DNA of 62,000 bases from Mesostigma viride (GCA_009746045.1 RPFO01000156.1:6492125-6554124); one strand, 5' to 3'. Numbered from the stretch's first letter, positions 1-10,222 are shown. Notes: a model not told the origin generated them from the sequence alone. Numbers and translations: made by a program.

Positions 1-1232
1 AGGAGAGGGAGGGAGAGGTGAGGGAGGAGGGAGGGAGGAGGAGGGAGGAGGGAGGAGGGAGGGAGGGAGAGGGAGGAGGGAGGGGGAGGGAGGGAGGGAG
101 GGAGGAGGGAGGGAGGAGGGAGGGAGGGAGGAGGGAGGGAGGAGGGAGGGAGGGAGGGAGGGAGGAGGGGGGAGGGAGGGAGGGAGGGAGGGAGGGAGGA
201 GGGAGGGAGGGAGGGAGGGAGGGAGGGAGGGAGGGGAGGGGAGGGAGGGAGGAGGGAGGGGAGGGAGGAGGAGGGAGGGAGGCGAGGAGGGGAGGGAGGG
301 AGGGAGGGAGGGGAGGGAGGGAGGGAGGAGAGGGAGGAGGGAGGAGGAGGGAGGAGGGAGGGAGGGAGAGGAGGGAGGAAGGGAGGGAGGAGGAGGGAGG
401 GAGGGAGGGAGGGAGGGAGGGAGGAGGGAGGAGGGAGGAGGGAGGGAGGGAGGAGGAGGGAGGAGGGGGAGGAGGAGGAGGGAGGGAGGAGAGGGAGGGA
501 GGGAGGGAGGGAGGGAGGAGGGAGGGAGGGAGGGAGGGAGGGAGGGAGGGAGGAGGAGGGAGAGAGGGAGGGAGGGAGGAGGGGGAGGGGAGGGAGGGAG
601 GGAGGGAGGAGGAGGAGGAGGAGGGAGGGAGGGAGGGAGGGAGGGGAGGAGGAGAGGGAGAGGAGGGAGGGAGGGAGGAGGGAGGAGGGAGGGAGGGAGG
701 GGGAGGGAGGAGGGGGGAGGAGGGAGGGAGGAGGGAGGGAGGGAGGGAGGGAGGGAGGGAGGAGGAGGGAGGAGGGGAGGGAGGGAGGGAGGGAGGGAGG
801 GAGGGAGGAGGGAGGGAGGGGGAGGGAGGGGGAGGGAGGAGGGAGGGAGGAGGGAGGGAGGGAGGAGGAGGAGGGAGGGAGGGAGGGAGGGAGGGAGGGA
901 GGGAGGGAGGGAGGGAGAGGGAGGAGGAGGGAGGAGGGAGGGAGGGAGAGGGAGGGAGGGAGGAGGGAGGAGGGAGGGAGGGAGGGAGGGAGGGAGGGAG
1001 GGAGGGAGGGGGAGGAGGAGGGAGGAGGGAGGGAGGGAGGGAGGGAGGGAGGAGGGAGGGAGGGAGGGAGGGAGGGAGGGAGGGAGGGAGGGGGAGGGAG
1101 GGAGGGAGGGAGGGAGGGAGGGAGGGAGGGAGGGAGGGAGGGAGGGGAGGGAGGGAGGGGGAGGGAGGGAGGAGGGAGGAGGGAGGAGGGAGGGAGGGAG
1201 GGAGGGAGGGAGGGAGGGAGGGAGGGAGGGAG
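1..1232. repeat. Purine (GGGA/GGA)n low-complexity tract
   Basis: About 1.2 kb in which the + strand is almost only G and A, in irregular GGGA and GGA steps, starting at or before the left edge and fading into GAAA/GAAT-type repeats up to about 1290. The long open frame across it (Arg/Gly/Glu only) follows from the composition and is not a gene. Runs of GGG every 4 bases make G-quadruplex or triplex structure plausible on the + strand. Confidence 0.95.
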
Positions 1233-1844
1233 GGAAGAAAGAAAGAATGGAGGAATGCATGAATGAGGGAAAGAAGGAAGGAATGCATTTTGGAGTGAGG
1301 TAACACCTTTGCTCTGCTGAAGAGGTTGCAGGGACTTGGTGGGAGCGCCATGGCCACACGTGCGGTTGACAGCGCTCACAGCGTAACACACAGCGTACTC
1401 CGCAACCTACATGGCTTCCGGAAAGGGGATCGCGCAGGCACCCTGGTAGTTGCTCGCGCCTCCAGAGTACCGGCTCTCTGGTAACACTACTATACTGGTT
1501 GTATAATAACAAAGATTGGATAAAAAAGTTCGCCTTTATATCTGCCTGCTGCTGTGTCTCTTTCCACTTGTGATGCACAAACTGGATATAGTGCTGCTTG
1601 CAACCCCGCAGTGTCTCGTCCATGTCCCACCACACACCATACGCGCATCTACACGCACATAGGAACTTGTGGTGACCTCCCCAACAGTTGACAGTTCCCC
1701 TTGAACGAATGGCTGCACTGCGACATCGAAACACAGGGGTGTGTAACTGCATGCGTAAATGCGAGAGCATGCGCAAGGGCATTGAGCAAGTGCATGTGCA
1801 TATGAAGCCGTACCAGCGCATACGGGGGCATGCAAGTGCAAGTG
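1233..1844. other. Unassigned stretch, probably intron of the leftmost gene
   Basis: No coding exon was recognised. If the LHC/HLIP-like gene at 2.0-2.9 kb continues to the left, this stretch and the repeats on either side are its intron. A hydrophobic exon that would complete the membrane helix was sought here on the minus strand and not found. Confidence 0.4.
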
Positions 1845-1990
1845 CATGTGTGTGTGCGTGTGCGTGTGCGTGTGCGTGTGCGTGTGCGTGTGCGTGTGCG
1901 TGTGCGTGTGCGTGTGCGTGTGCGTGTGCGTGTGCGTGTGCGTGTGCGTGTGCGTGTGCGTGTGCGTGTGCGTGTGCGTGTGTGAGTGTG
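1845..1990. repeat. (TGTGCG)n hexanucleotide microsatellite
   Basis: About 21 near-perfect copies of TGTGCG, flanked by TG-rich sequence. It lies about 45 bp downstream, in transcription direction, of the last recognised splice donor of the minus-strand gene to its right, so it is probably intronic. Confidence 0.95.
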
Positions 1991-2034
1991 TGTGAGTGCG
2001 TGTGCGTGTGCAAGAAGTGTTTTCGTGGACTTAC

Positions 2035-2928
2035 CAGTGCAAATTGGCCGTTGAGCTTCTCAGCGTATGCGTTGAAGCCCAGCTTGGCTGCGCATCCATG
2101 GTCCAAGGGTGGCCAAGCCGGACAAATGCAGATAGATAGAGGTCAGCCCTCAAGCAGTCCCAGTTGGAGACTGTATATCAGTGATACGGCACCAACTATG
2201 CCAGGGCCCAAGTTGTGGTTCGGCGGGTAAAACCCAGGTATAGGCGCTGTTGGAATTGAGGCTGAATATGGCTGCCTGCGAAACCTCGAAGCACTACCTT
2301 TCGGGCGGAGCACGCGTGATGAATGGACAGCCTTCCTCTCGGAAGACATTCTGACAGGTTACTACTATCCAAGGCGCATGGCTACTGTCAGACGCATCAA
2401 GAAAAAACACGGGAACCTACGGACTTGGTAACCTTTGCTAACGTCTGAATTTACCTGGAAGGCCCTCTGGGCTCGTCATCTCTGAGAGAGGCAGTGGATT
2501 CGAGATCGGACTCGAAGTGCCTGCATGCATCCGAGGGTGATTCGCGGGGCAACGCACAGGGCTGTCACCAAATCATCGCGCCCGCGCAGACAACATGCGT
2601 GGAGTAAGCCATTTTCTGCTTCTCTTGGCAGAACGACAGAGCACAAGGCAGCAATAAAGACAGCATAATGGGCCGGGAGCCTACCGGATTTCGCCGAAAC
2701 ACGTGCTTCCGCTTTCTTCCCCTTTCCGCCTTTACCCTTCAGTGCCAGAATCCTATCCTCGAAGTCATCTTCATTTGATTCAGCTTGCGCTCGCACTGCG
2801 AGACGACGAAAGCTTTCCACCATTGTCCGCTTTTTACAGGTCACTGTACCCAAAGCTTGCTGCGAGAAGCTACGCACACTGCCGACCACATTGACGTTTG
2901 CAAGAGCTGCCAGTGATGAGCACGCCAT
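2035..2928 (-). CDS. Plastid LHC/high-light-inducible-like protein, 5' part
   Basis: Three exons on the minus strand are joined by GT-AG introns in consistent phase: 2928-2685, 2481-2455 (a 27-nt micro-exon) and 2087-2035, which ends at a strong GTAAGT donor. Exon 1 starts at the only sensible ATG and encodes a Ser/Ala/Arg-rich leader of about 50 residues that resembles a chloroplast transit peptide, then an acidic and a Lys/Gly-rich segment. Exon 3 encodes LGFNAYAEKLNGQFAL, which matches the first half of the chlorophyll-binding helix of HLIP, one-helix and LHC-like proteins (ExxNGRxAM). The motif has Gln where the family has Arg. The rest of the helix and the stop were not found and probably lie left of the window. 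An alternative donor at 2736 cannot be excluded. The family call rests on one motif; exon 2 is the least certain part. Confidence 0.55.
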
Positions 2929-3219
2929 GGATGCCTCTTAAACAACCGTATCACTTGACCCTGGAATGGAAGCAACCTGTTTTGCCTGGTGTTCTCCTCG
3001 GGTACACCGCGATGAAGCTAAAGCACCATGGCAACCCACTTGGATAGTGACAATTTACAGGGGCCACGTAGGCATGAAATTAAGGATGGCGAAATTCGTA
3101 GATCAGCCCTGGATCAGCCATGGATCAGCGCGCACCCTGGCCCGGCGCGGCCGCGGTGACTCCATCCACAACCATACATGATACTGTACTGTACATGCCA
3201 CAACGACCCGATACAGTCA

Positions 3220-3277
3220 TTACCGCGTTAAGTTGCGATCGACGGCAAAAATTCGGCGTCGCAACTTAACGCGGTAA
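3220..3277. repeat. Inverted repeat, 19-bp perfect arms
   Basis: The left arm at 3220-3238 (TTACCGCGTTAAGTTGCGA) is the exact reverse complement of 3259-3277, with a 20-base spacer. A further partial copy of the arm (CGCAACTTAA) follows at 3278-3287. It could be a folded-back mobile-element remnant or a structured RNA/DNA site; no function is assigned. Confidence 0.9.
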
Positions 3278-3747
3278 CGCAACTTAAATATAACATATGC
3301 AGCTCAAGTACCAAGTTGCACCCCTAATAGAGATGGGATGGCCAGAAATTATGCTGTCAACCGTCACAAATACGGTCATTTGGAGCATTTTATGGATCAT
3401 TAAATGCACCCAACAATGCAAATGAGCTCAGATTAACCTGGAAGTAAGCAAACACTTTCAAAGTTACTTGCAACATCCATCCGTCTTCAGTTTGCAACAT
3501 CCGTCGGTCTGCAGGCTGGCTGCAAAGTTGCACCTTGATTGAACACCAACTCTGAGTTACATGATTCTGCTGTCACGCGTCACTCTCGCGCAAAATTTGG
3601 ATATATAATGCACCATGTGCAGGCAGCGCAAATGAGTTCAGACAGAGCTGAAATTTTTAATGCAATTCAGTTTAAATAGAGCCGCGTGCTCAGAACATGA
3701 TTGCCAAGTATTACCTCAGTGAGTCGTGCACCACCGCACGGATGACG

Positions 3748-3774
3748 ACGTGTCACCGACAGTCGGTGACACGT
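3748..3774. repeat. Near-perfect palindrome, 13-bp arms
   Basis: ACGTGTCACCGAC at 3748-3760 and its reverse complement at 3762-3774 flank a single A. Each outer end contains ACGTG, the core of the plant G-box (CACGTG), but no gene start nearby makes a regulatory role testable from sequence alone. Confidence 0.9.
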
Positions 3775-3884
3775 GACAGCAGCCAACATCATATAATATT
3801 TCCTTACAAGTTCATACCCCATAACAGTACGAGCTGAGGTAAGGTTAATTGAACTCCAACTTGGTTATCTCCACCCATACATGA

Positions 3885-4240
3885 TTACATGACCTACCCA
3901 CAGCAGTTGATGGCTGACCTAGTGGTCCCCGCGCAGTTTGCAAATCGCATTCACTCCCTCTCTCTTGCTTGGACTGCTATGCAGGACAAGAGGAGGTGGA
4001 AAACCATTGTCCAGGCTCATACTCCCGCCCCTCATGTGGGCAAGCCCCCCCCCCCCCAATTAAGCGGAAGGGGCGCTTTGCTGAGTAGAATAAGTAGGGT
4101 TTTCTAGATTAGATTAGCTTAGAGTTAGATTAGTTCGGTTTCGCGGCTTTGCCCCCCCCTCCACCCATCCACGGGAATATGTCGGTGCTACCGACATGAT
4201 CTCCCAACGGAGTCATGTTATAATTTGATTTAATTCAATT
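3885..4240 (+). mobile_element. 5'-truncated LINE 3' end (RT family A)
   Basis: The + strand encodes the last ~60 residues of the family A reverse-transcriptase ORF (contains LVVPAQFANRIHSLSLAWTA), closely similar to the copy at 45.7-45.8 kb. A 3' UTR and the 3' terminal stem-loop at 4195-4217 follow: arms CATGA/TCATG, one bulged T, inner CTCC/GGAG, loop CAAC. An AT-rich tail of TTTAATT-type repeats ends it. A second small hairpin (GTCGG/CCGAC) lies just before the stem-loop at 4181-4195. Confidence 0.85.
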
Positions 4241-4255
4241 TAATGATGATTGCAT

Positions 4256-4465
4256 GTGGCATGCTATTTCCGGCCCCACCGTCTAGGTCATCTGGTCGCT
4301 GTACACGTAAGCCAGCCATAATTTCAATGCACAAGGATACACATTTCCATCACCATTCATCTTCATCATCCTGAACGACTCGAACACGCGGACAAGATAA
4401 CGGCAGGCTCGAGCTACCATGGTCCGGATTCTCCCGATTTCTGGCCTGCGCTGGTTGTCTCCTTG
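4256..4465 (-). mobile_element. SINE-like element, copy 1
   Basis: About 210 bp, the reverse complement of the element at 4991-5207 and similar to 54270-54460. No clear target duplication is seen here; just beyond its 5' end, 4466-4507 holds a partial repeat of the element's start (TTGTCTC...TTGAT), perhaps a second truncated insertion. See copy 2 for structure. Confidence 0.8.
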
Positions 4466-4533
4466 ATACACCGCGAGTTGATACATGAACAGTTGTCTCT
4501 TTGATACATCAATAGTATTAACTACCACCAACA

Positions 4534-5485
4534 TTCCAATTAAGTTATTAATTAGACTCGTGCTCCCGTTGGGGAGTCACGGAGCATTAACCCCGATGGA
4601 TGGATGGATGGGTGCAAACAGTCCTACCGGTCGGCGAGTCTATCTACATCGGCTACAGATTACATCTATCTAACAGCATTCTAACTACAACATCTATCTA
4701 GACAGCCTCACTCTGCCCTAGGGGAGCTGTCTGGCGTGCCTCCCACGGGATTGCACACGCGGGCGCTGCCCCACCGGGGGGGGCTCGTTGTCCTCTATGA
4801 CCTGGGCCCACTTGGCCTGGTCCATCATCTTCTTCCAAATCACGGAGAGGCCTATGCCCCCCATGTCCTCTACTAGCTGTTCTTTGAAGGTGCGGGCCTT
4901 GCGGCGTCTAACATCACTGGGCCCGGCCCACGGCAGGAGGTGCCGGCCAGGCTGGGCTGGTCGCAGGCCTGCGGGGGGGCCACGTGAGGTCAAGGAGACA
5001 ACCAGCGCAGGCCAGAAATCGGGAGAATCCGGACCATGGTAGCTCGAGCCTGCCGTTATCTTGTCCGCGTGTTCGAGTCGTTCAGGACATGATGAAGATT
5101 AATGGTGATGGAAATGTGTATTATCCTTGTGCATTGAAATTATGGCTGGCTTACGTGTAGAGCGACTAGATGACCTAGACGGTGGGGCCGGAAACAGCAT
5201 GCTTGATCACGTGAGGTGTCTACCTGGTGGGTGCGAGCTAGGTGCCCTACGAGCTGCAGGCGGCGCTGCTTAATGGTGCTAGCTGGTGATATAGGGCATG
5301 CCCTGGTACAGGTCCTCATTGCGGACATGAGCAGCATATCCTAAGTACTCTGAAAATGGAACGCAGCATGCTGGTGACCGCGCCGTCAAGCTTGCGGGCC
5401 AGGTCGGCGGTGAGGGTCCACGTCGCGGCCCCATACGTGAGAACAGGAAGGACGAGGACCTTGAACAGAACATTCCAATGGGGGG
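4534..5485 (-). mobile_element. 5'-truncated LINE (RT family B) interrupted by a SINE
   Basis: Minus orientation. An AT-rich tail at about 4534-4556 is followed by the 3' stem-loop at 4559-4581 (CGTG/CACG outer, CTCCC/GGGAG inner), the 3' UTR, and the C-terminal ~210 codons of the family B ORF (includes RRLQLVGHLART and VLTYGAATWTLTADL). The copy is split at 4991-5207 by a SINE-like element and ends abruptly near 5485. It is clearly a dead copy. Confidence 0.85.
4991..5207 (+). mobile_element. SINE-like element, copy 2, with 10-bp target duplication
   Basis: Inserted in the C-terminal coding region of a family B LINE. The host sequence CACGTGAGGT occurs on both sides (4981-4990 and 5208-5217) but only once in the uninterrupted LINE copy near 7330, so the 217-bp element boundaries are exact. 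It starts CAAGGAGACAACC and ends GCATGCTTGAT. A GTTCGAGTC sequence at about 5076 matches a tRNA-type B box, with a weaker A-box-like TAGCTCGAG about 31 bases upstream. That suggests a pol III-transcribed SINE, but the promoter assignment is inference. No ORF. Confidence 0.85.
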
Positions 5486-6342
5486 GCGTGTTGAGAGAGA
5501 GCAACTAGTTGGCAAGTGAAATAGTGGTTCGAAGCAAACATGGCTGCACACTACATTTGCTTGCAGTTGCTATCTAACTACATCCCTAGCACATTAACTA
5601 GCCACTAAATAAGCAGCTAGCTCGCATGCCAAACAATCTTCTAAAGGTGCATGGGCATTTTTAAATGTGTTGTTCATCGTGCACCCTGGACTAACAATCC
5701 TGATGAAGCATGGGCTATGCACGGCAGATGGAGGATGTGGCCATGGGCATGCCATGCATGATGCCAGCGAAGGTGCTGGCAGCAGGCAGGTTAGGCAGCA
5801 GTAGTGGGATCTAGTGATGCAGAAGAGAGTGGCGCATGTGGTAGAAAGTAATTAATGCATATGGCAGTAGTATGGCCAGTGGCACGAGGCAGCGATCATG
5901 AAGGCTATCCGTTATGCAGATAGATGCTATGGTCTAGCCTCAGAGGTTATGTTGCTACTGCTGCATGATGGAAGGGAAATTTATGTGGCAGGTGGCACGG
6001 TACAGCCAAGTGTGGTGTAGTGTGCAAACCAACCAACTCATTGGGGTGGGCTTGTGATTAAAGCTCTCCATTCCGATTTCCGTGGCAACACACCAGGTCA
6101 TGATATTCTGTGGTGCTGGCAAGTGGTAGTGACAGATTGATCATGCCAGTTATTCATGATAGCAATATGGTGAGCAGTAGGGTGCCTTCTTTGATACTAC
6201 TGGCATTATCTGTTGTGCCAGGTGCCAGCTATGTCAGCTGCCGATGCTGCTAAATGTGGCCCCAGTTTCTGGTGCTACGATAGAAGAGATGAAGAGGGCC
6301 GGAAGGAACTTGTGGCTGCAATCACGATCATCAATTAAGGCT
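5486..6342. other. Unassigned intergenic stretch
   Basis: No coding exon, RNA gene or repeat family was recognised. Composition is AT-richer than the genes, with scattered ATGC/GGCA-rich words, consistent with old mobile-element debris. Confidence 0.4.
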
Positions 6343-6590
6343 GCGATTAAATCAAATTAAATTAAATTATAACATGCCTCCGTGGGGAGATCATGTAGCA
6401 CATATTCCATGATGGATGGGGTGGAGGAAGCCGCGTGATCGAACTATCCTAACTCTAAGCTATCTAGTCTAGAAAATCCTAACTACACTACTCATCAAAA
6501 CGCCTCCTCCGCTTGGGGAGAGGGGGCTTGCCCACAGGGTCGGGCGTGTGCGCCTTGACAATATCTTCTTCCACTGCGTCTTGTCCTGCA
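6343..6590 (-). mobile_element. LINE 3' fragment (family A type)
   Basis: Minus orientation: an ATTAA-type tail, the stem-loop at 6373-6395 (CATG/CATG outer arms, CTCC/GGAG inner, loop variant), then 3' UTR and a few codons of the ORF end. The copy is truncated where the tail of the next LINE begins. Confidence 0.8.
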
Positions 6591-6873
6591 TTAATTAATT
6601 AATTAATTAGACTCGTGCTCCCGTTGGGGAGTCACGGAGCATTAACCCCGATGGATGGATGGATGGATGGATGGGTGCACACATTCCTACCTGTCTAATC
6701 TATCTACATGGGCTACATACTACATCTACTACCTAACAGCATTCTAACTACAACATCTATCTAGGCAGCCGCATGCCGCCCGAGGGGCTATCTGGCGTGT
6801 CTCCCGCGGGACTGCACACGCGGGCGCTTCCCCACTGGGGGGGGCTCATTGTCCTCTATGACCTGGGCCCACT
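6591..6873 (-). mobile_element. LINE 3' fragment (family B)
   Basis: TTAATTAA tail, stem-loop at 6614-6636, 3' UTR with GATG repeats and the last ~35 codons of the family B ORF, cut off where the next TTAA tail starts at 6874. Confidence 0.8.
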
Positions 6874-7069
6874 TAATTAATTAATTAATTAATTAATTAG
6901 ACTCGTGCTCCCGTTGGGGAGTCACGGAGCATTAACCCCGATGGATGGATGGATGGGTGCAAACATTCCTACCGGTCTAGTCTATCTACATTGGCTACAT
7001 ACTACATCTACCTAACAGCATTCTAACTACAACATCTATCTAGGCAGCCGCCCGCTGCCCGAGGGGGAG

Positions 7070-9247
7070 CTATCTGGCGTGCCTCCCGCGGGACTGCACA
7101 CGCGGGCGCTTCCCCACTGGGGGGGGCTCATTGTCCTCTATGACCTGCCAGGCCCACTTGGCCTTGTCCATCATCTTCTTCCAAATCACGGAGAGGCCGA
7201 GGCCCCCATGGATGTCCTCTACTAGCTGTTCCTTGAAGGTGCGGGCCTTGCGGCGTCTAACATCACTAGGCCCAGCCCACGTCAGGAGGTGCCGGCCAGG
7301 CTGGGCTGGTCGCAGTCCTGCGGGGGGGCCACGTGAGGTGTCTACCTGGTTGGTGCGAGCTAGGTGCCCTACAAGCTGCAGGCGGCGTTGCTTAATGGTG
7401 CTGGTGATATAGGGCATGCCCTGGTACAGGTCCTCATTGCGGACATGAGCAGCATATCCTACTCTGAAAATGGAACGCAGCATGCTGGTGACCGCGCCGT
7501 CCAGCTTGCGGGCCAGGTCGGCGGTGAGGGTCCACGTCTCGGCGCCATACGTGAGAACAGGAAGGACGAGGACCTTGAACAGGTCCTGTTTCTCGATCTT
7601 GCCCAGGGGCTTGCGCCACAGGGCCCGGTACTGACGTAAAGCGTGCCAGGCGAGGGAGATGCGATGGTCCACATCAGCCTCGCAGCTGGGGAGCAGGCTG
7701 CCCAGCAGCTTAACGCGGTCCCGATACGGGACTCGAGAGCCGTCGAGGAGATAGAGGGGCGGCGCTGGGTTGGTGAGCCCAACCGCCAGGGCCTCTGTCT
7801 TCTTGCTGACCTCAAGCCCCACTGCACGGGCCTCGAGAGCCAGGCAGTCAAGCCATGTCTGCACGTGCTCAGTGTCCTCGAAGAGGGTGGTGTCGTCTGC
7901 GTAAATGATGTCTGCTAGCCGAATCTCCGTGTCCGCACCGCCATGCCAGAATTTGTTAGCAACCTGCAGGCACTCCTGGTTCCCTGCCCACGGTGCGGGC
8001 AAATCGCTTGCGCGCCTGAATCATTACGTATTCGACAACAATAATGAACAGGTAGGGCGACAGCACGCAGCCCTGCCACACACCCTTCTGTAAAGGGCAT
8101 GGGGGCGTGGTCCCGTAAGAAGTGCGCACCGAAGTGGTGGACCCTTCATACAGGTTGCGGATGACAGCAATCAGGGGGCGGGGGATCCGGAACAACTCGA
8201 GGATGTCCCAAAGCGCAGGCCAGAAAACCGAATCGAAGGCTTTGATGAAGTCCACCAGCACAAGGTGCAAAGGGGACTCGGCCGGGCCTACTTCAAATGT
8301 TCCGAAAAGTGTGACACTTTTTGTCATTTTTTTGACTTTTTCGACGATCGTCACTCTGCAGAGTGATTCGTCGTGCGAAATCGTGCGAAATTGTGCGAAA
8401 TTTGCTGAAATTGTGTGAAATTTGCTGAAATCGTGCGAATTTGTGCGAAATTTGCTGAAATCGTGCGAAATTTCATGTGAAAAATGTCGACGGTAAAAAA
8501 TTTTGATGTGCACAATGTGTGTGAATTCATGCGAAATTTTGTCAAACGTCACTCCCCAAAACGACCCTTGGTTGAAATCCATGCGAAATCGTGCGAAATC
8601 ATGCAAAATTGTGCGAAATCGTGCGAAATCGTGCGAAATCGTGCGAAATCGTGCGAAAATGTGTGAAAATTTTGCGAAAATCACGCGAAAATCACGCGAA
8701 CTCGTGCGAAATTTTATTTTTTTTTTTGCGAAAATAGCGAAAAAGTGTCACACACTTGGCTTGGACGGCGGAACATTTGAAGTGGGCCCGGCCACTCACC
8801 AGGCTGAAGGCGTTGCAGTTCCTCCACCAGGCGGCGAGTAGCGAAGAGCGCCTGTACTGTGTTGCGACCTGAACGGAAGCCGTGCTGAGTCTCGCTGAGG
8901 TGACCGTCCAGGGCCGTGCGCAGGCGGTTCAGGATGAGCCGCATAAGAAGCTTGAGGGGGGCACTTTGAATGCACACCCCTCTGTAGTTGCCGGGGTCGG
9001 CAGGCGACCCCTTGTTCTTGTACAGCATCGTGCGAAAACTGTGTTGCCAGGCCGCTGGAGGTGGTTGCGACGACAGCAGAAGGCGGTTGCAGATGTCCCG
9101 GAAGAGCAGCATAACACCTGTGTCCTCGAATTCGGCTGCAAGTTTTACAACTGCGGCCGGAATCTCGTCAGAGCCGGTGGCTGCGTCATAACGCAAGCGC
9201 TGGACCGCCTCCGTGACCTCGCGAGAGGTGAAAGGAGGCATGTCAGA
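7070..9247 (-). pseudogene. Non-LTR retrotransposon reverse transcriptase, family B
   Basis: Read on the minus strand, 9247-8788 encodes the RT finger/palm start (NYRGVCIQSAPLK, LSETQHGFRSGRNT). After a MITE, 8285 to about 7985 encodes LVDFIKAFDSVFW and KGVWQGCVLSP. Then 8002-7070 encodes YADDT (catalytic YADD at 7903-7892), the thumb (VLTYGAETWTLT), IKQRRLQLVGHLART and a C-terminal tail. There is a frame break near 7985-8000 and a transposon inside the domain, so it is inactive. No endonuclease domain is left. The motif set is that of LINE-type, not LTR, reverse transcriptases; assignment to the RTE or L1 clade is not secure by eye. Family A shares about half of the residues in the thumb. 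Confidence 0.88.
8286..8787. mobile_element. 502-bp MITE inserted in the LINE RT
   Basis: Inverted termini: GCCTACTTCAAATGTTCCG at the left, and its near-complement ending CATTTGAAGTGGGC at the right. Both sides are flanked by CCGG (8282-8285, 8788-8791), so removing the element and one CCGG restores the RT frame (EWP-AESPLHL). Inner ends carry a second inverted pair (GTGTGACAC/GTGTCACAC). The interior is built from about 20 copies of a ~10-bp word (GTGCGAAATC and variants). No transposase. Because GGCC/CCGG is itself palindromic the exact ends may be off by 1-3 bp; the superfamily is undetermined. Confidence 0.8.
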
Positions 9248-9292
9248 AGGTGCGGGCCTTGCGGCGTCTAACATCACTAGGCCCAGCCCACG

Positions 9293-9333
9293 TCCTGCAT
9301 GGCAGTCCAAAGACGGGAGAGAGAGTGGATTAA
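9293..9333 (-). mobile_element. Separated end of a family A LINE
   Basis: This short piece is the continuation of the family A RT ORF that resumes at 10223. It is cut off by two LINE insertions (9334-9438 and 9451-10222). It matches the equivalent place in the 45.7-kb copy (GCAGTCCAA...GAG). Confidence 0.7.
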
Positions 9334-9438
9334 AATTAAATTAAATTAAATTATAACATGCCTCCGTGGGGAGGTCATGTAGCACATATTTCATGATGGA
9401 TGCCCAGGGTGGAGGAAGCCGCGTGATCGAACTATCCA
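9334..9438 (-). mobile_element. Very short LINE 3' end insertion
   Basis: A TTAAA-repeat tail, the stem-loop at 9357-9379 (CCTCC/GGAGG, outer CATG/CATG) and ~60 bp of 3' UTR. GAGAGTGGAT occurs directly left (9324-9333), directly right (9441-9450) and again at 10223-10232. These are target duplications of two successive insertions at one site. Confidence 0.75.
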
Positions 9439-9450
9439 TAGAGAGTGGAT

Positions 9451-10222
9451 TGAATTGAATTGAATTGTAACATAACTCCGTTGGGAGTATATGTAGCACA
9501 TAGCCCAGAGAAGGGACATATGGCCTATCATACATTCTAAGCTACTTCCTGCAAGGGTGGGAATGTAAACAACACTTGCTCTAGGTGCACTAGGGCACCT
9601 GCACCACCCAGAGTTTCAGGCAACACCCAGCTAAGGGGAGCCTGTCATAGGTGGGGAAGATCAGCACAGCTATACAAAAGCTAGGGCATGGCTTCTCAGC
9701 AGGGAGTGACCCCCTGCATGGGCACGGCATAATTAAATAAAGCTAGGTATCATCTGGAGGGTGGCTCATCATAGGCACACATGTACATGACTAAAAAGGG
9801 CTAGGCCTAAGCTGGTATAGTGCCTGTAGTAGGCGGGCATGTACAAGGCCACTGTCTAACTATTCTACACTACTGCTGTATTCCCCTAGGCTGGGGCTGG
9901 AGTTGCTGGGGCCGCGGTGGTCGAGGGGGTCGCTGGCCAGGGCTTGTGGCCGACGTAGATGGCCGGCCGCCCCCTTCCAGTACACCGGCTGGCCCGCCTT
10001 GGTCTGCCGGAGCTGGAGGTAGGTCGGCCATAGCTCCCGTCGCCGTTGTTGCTGGGCCAGGGTCAAGTCGTCGTCCACGGTGAAGGGAGTATTCTCGAGC
10101 CGCTTGCGGCGTCTGAGAAACGAAATCTTGTCCGCCGGGGTCTTAAAGGTGAGAAGAAGCGGAGGCGCCCCCGCCTTACCCCGCGCGCGGGGGAGGCGGT
10201 GGGCGGTCAGCTTGATCTCGAT
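9451..10222 (-). mobile_element. 5'-truncated copy of the ORF1-only retroelement
   Basis: A TTGAA-type tail, then the stem-loop at 9471-9493 (CATA/TATG outer, ACTCC/GGAGT inner, loop GTTG on this strand), ~360 bp of 3' UTR and the C-terminal coding part of ORF1 (DDDLTLAQQQRRRELWPTYL). The order ORF1 - 3' UTR - stem-loop - tail is the same as in the full-length copy at 43121-45116. The flanking target duplication is GAGAGTGGAT. Confidence 0.85.

Larger units (their letters stand above)
2929..3884. other. Intergenic region with two inverted repeats
   Basis: No gene is recognised. Two clear inverted repeats occur, each listed separately: one at 3220-3277 and one at 3748-3774. The region lies upstream of the minus-strand LHC-like gene, so its left end should hold that gene's promoter; no core promoter motif stands out. 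Confidence 0.5.
6874..9292 (-). mobile_element. LINE family B copy with broken RT ORF
   Basis: The most complete family B copy in the window, in minus orientation: TTAA tail (6874-6900), stem-loop at 6904-6926, 3' UTR, then RT-coding sequence up to about 9247. It is interrupted by a 502-bp MITE (8286-8787). Positions 9248-9292 repeat a piece of the ORF's own C-terminal region and form a junction with family A sequence, so the 5' end is rearranged. Confidence 0.85.

Noticed and set aside
18-1262. 414-codon Arg/Gly/Glu open frame
   Set aside because: Pure consequence of the GGGA/GGA tract; no other residues, no codon structure.
2188-2261. Possible extra exon of the LHC-like gene (IPGFYPP frame)
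   Set aside because: Its donor phase does not fit the following exon, while the micro-exon at 2481-2455 joins directly in phase.
8122-8841. Short ORFs with repeated EIVRNRAKS or ARFRTISHDF motifs
   Set aside because: Translations of the MITE's decamer repeats.
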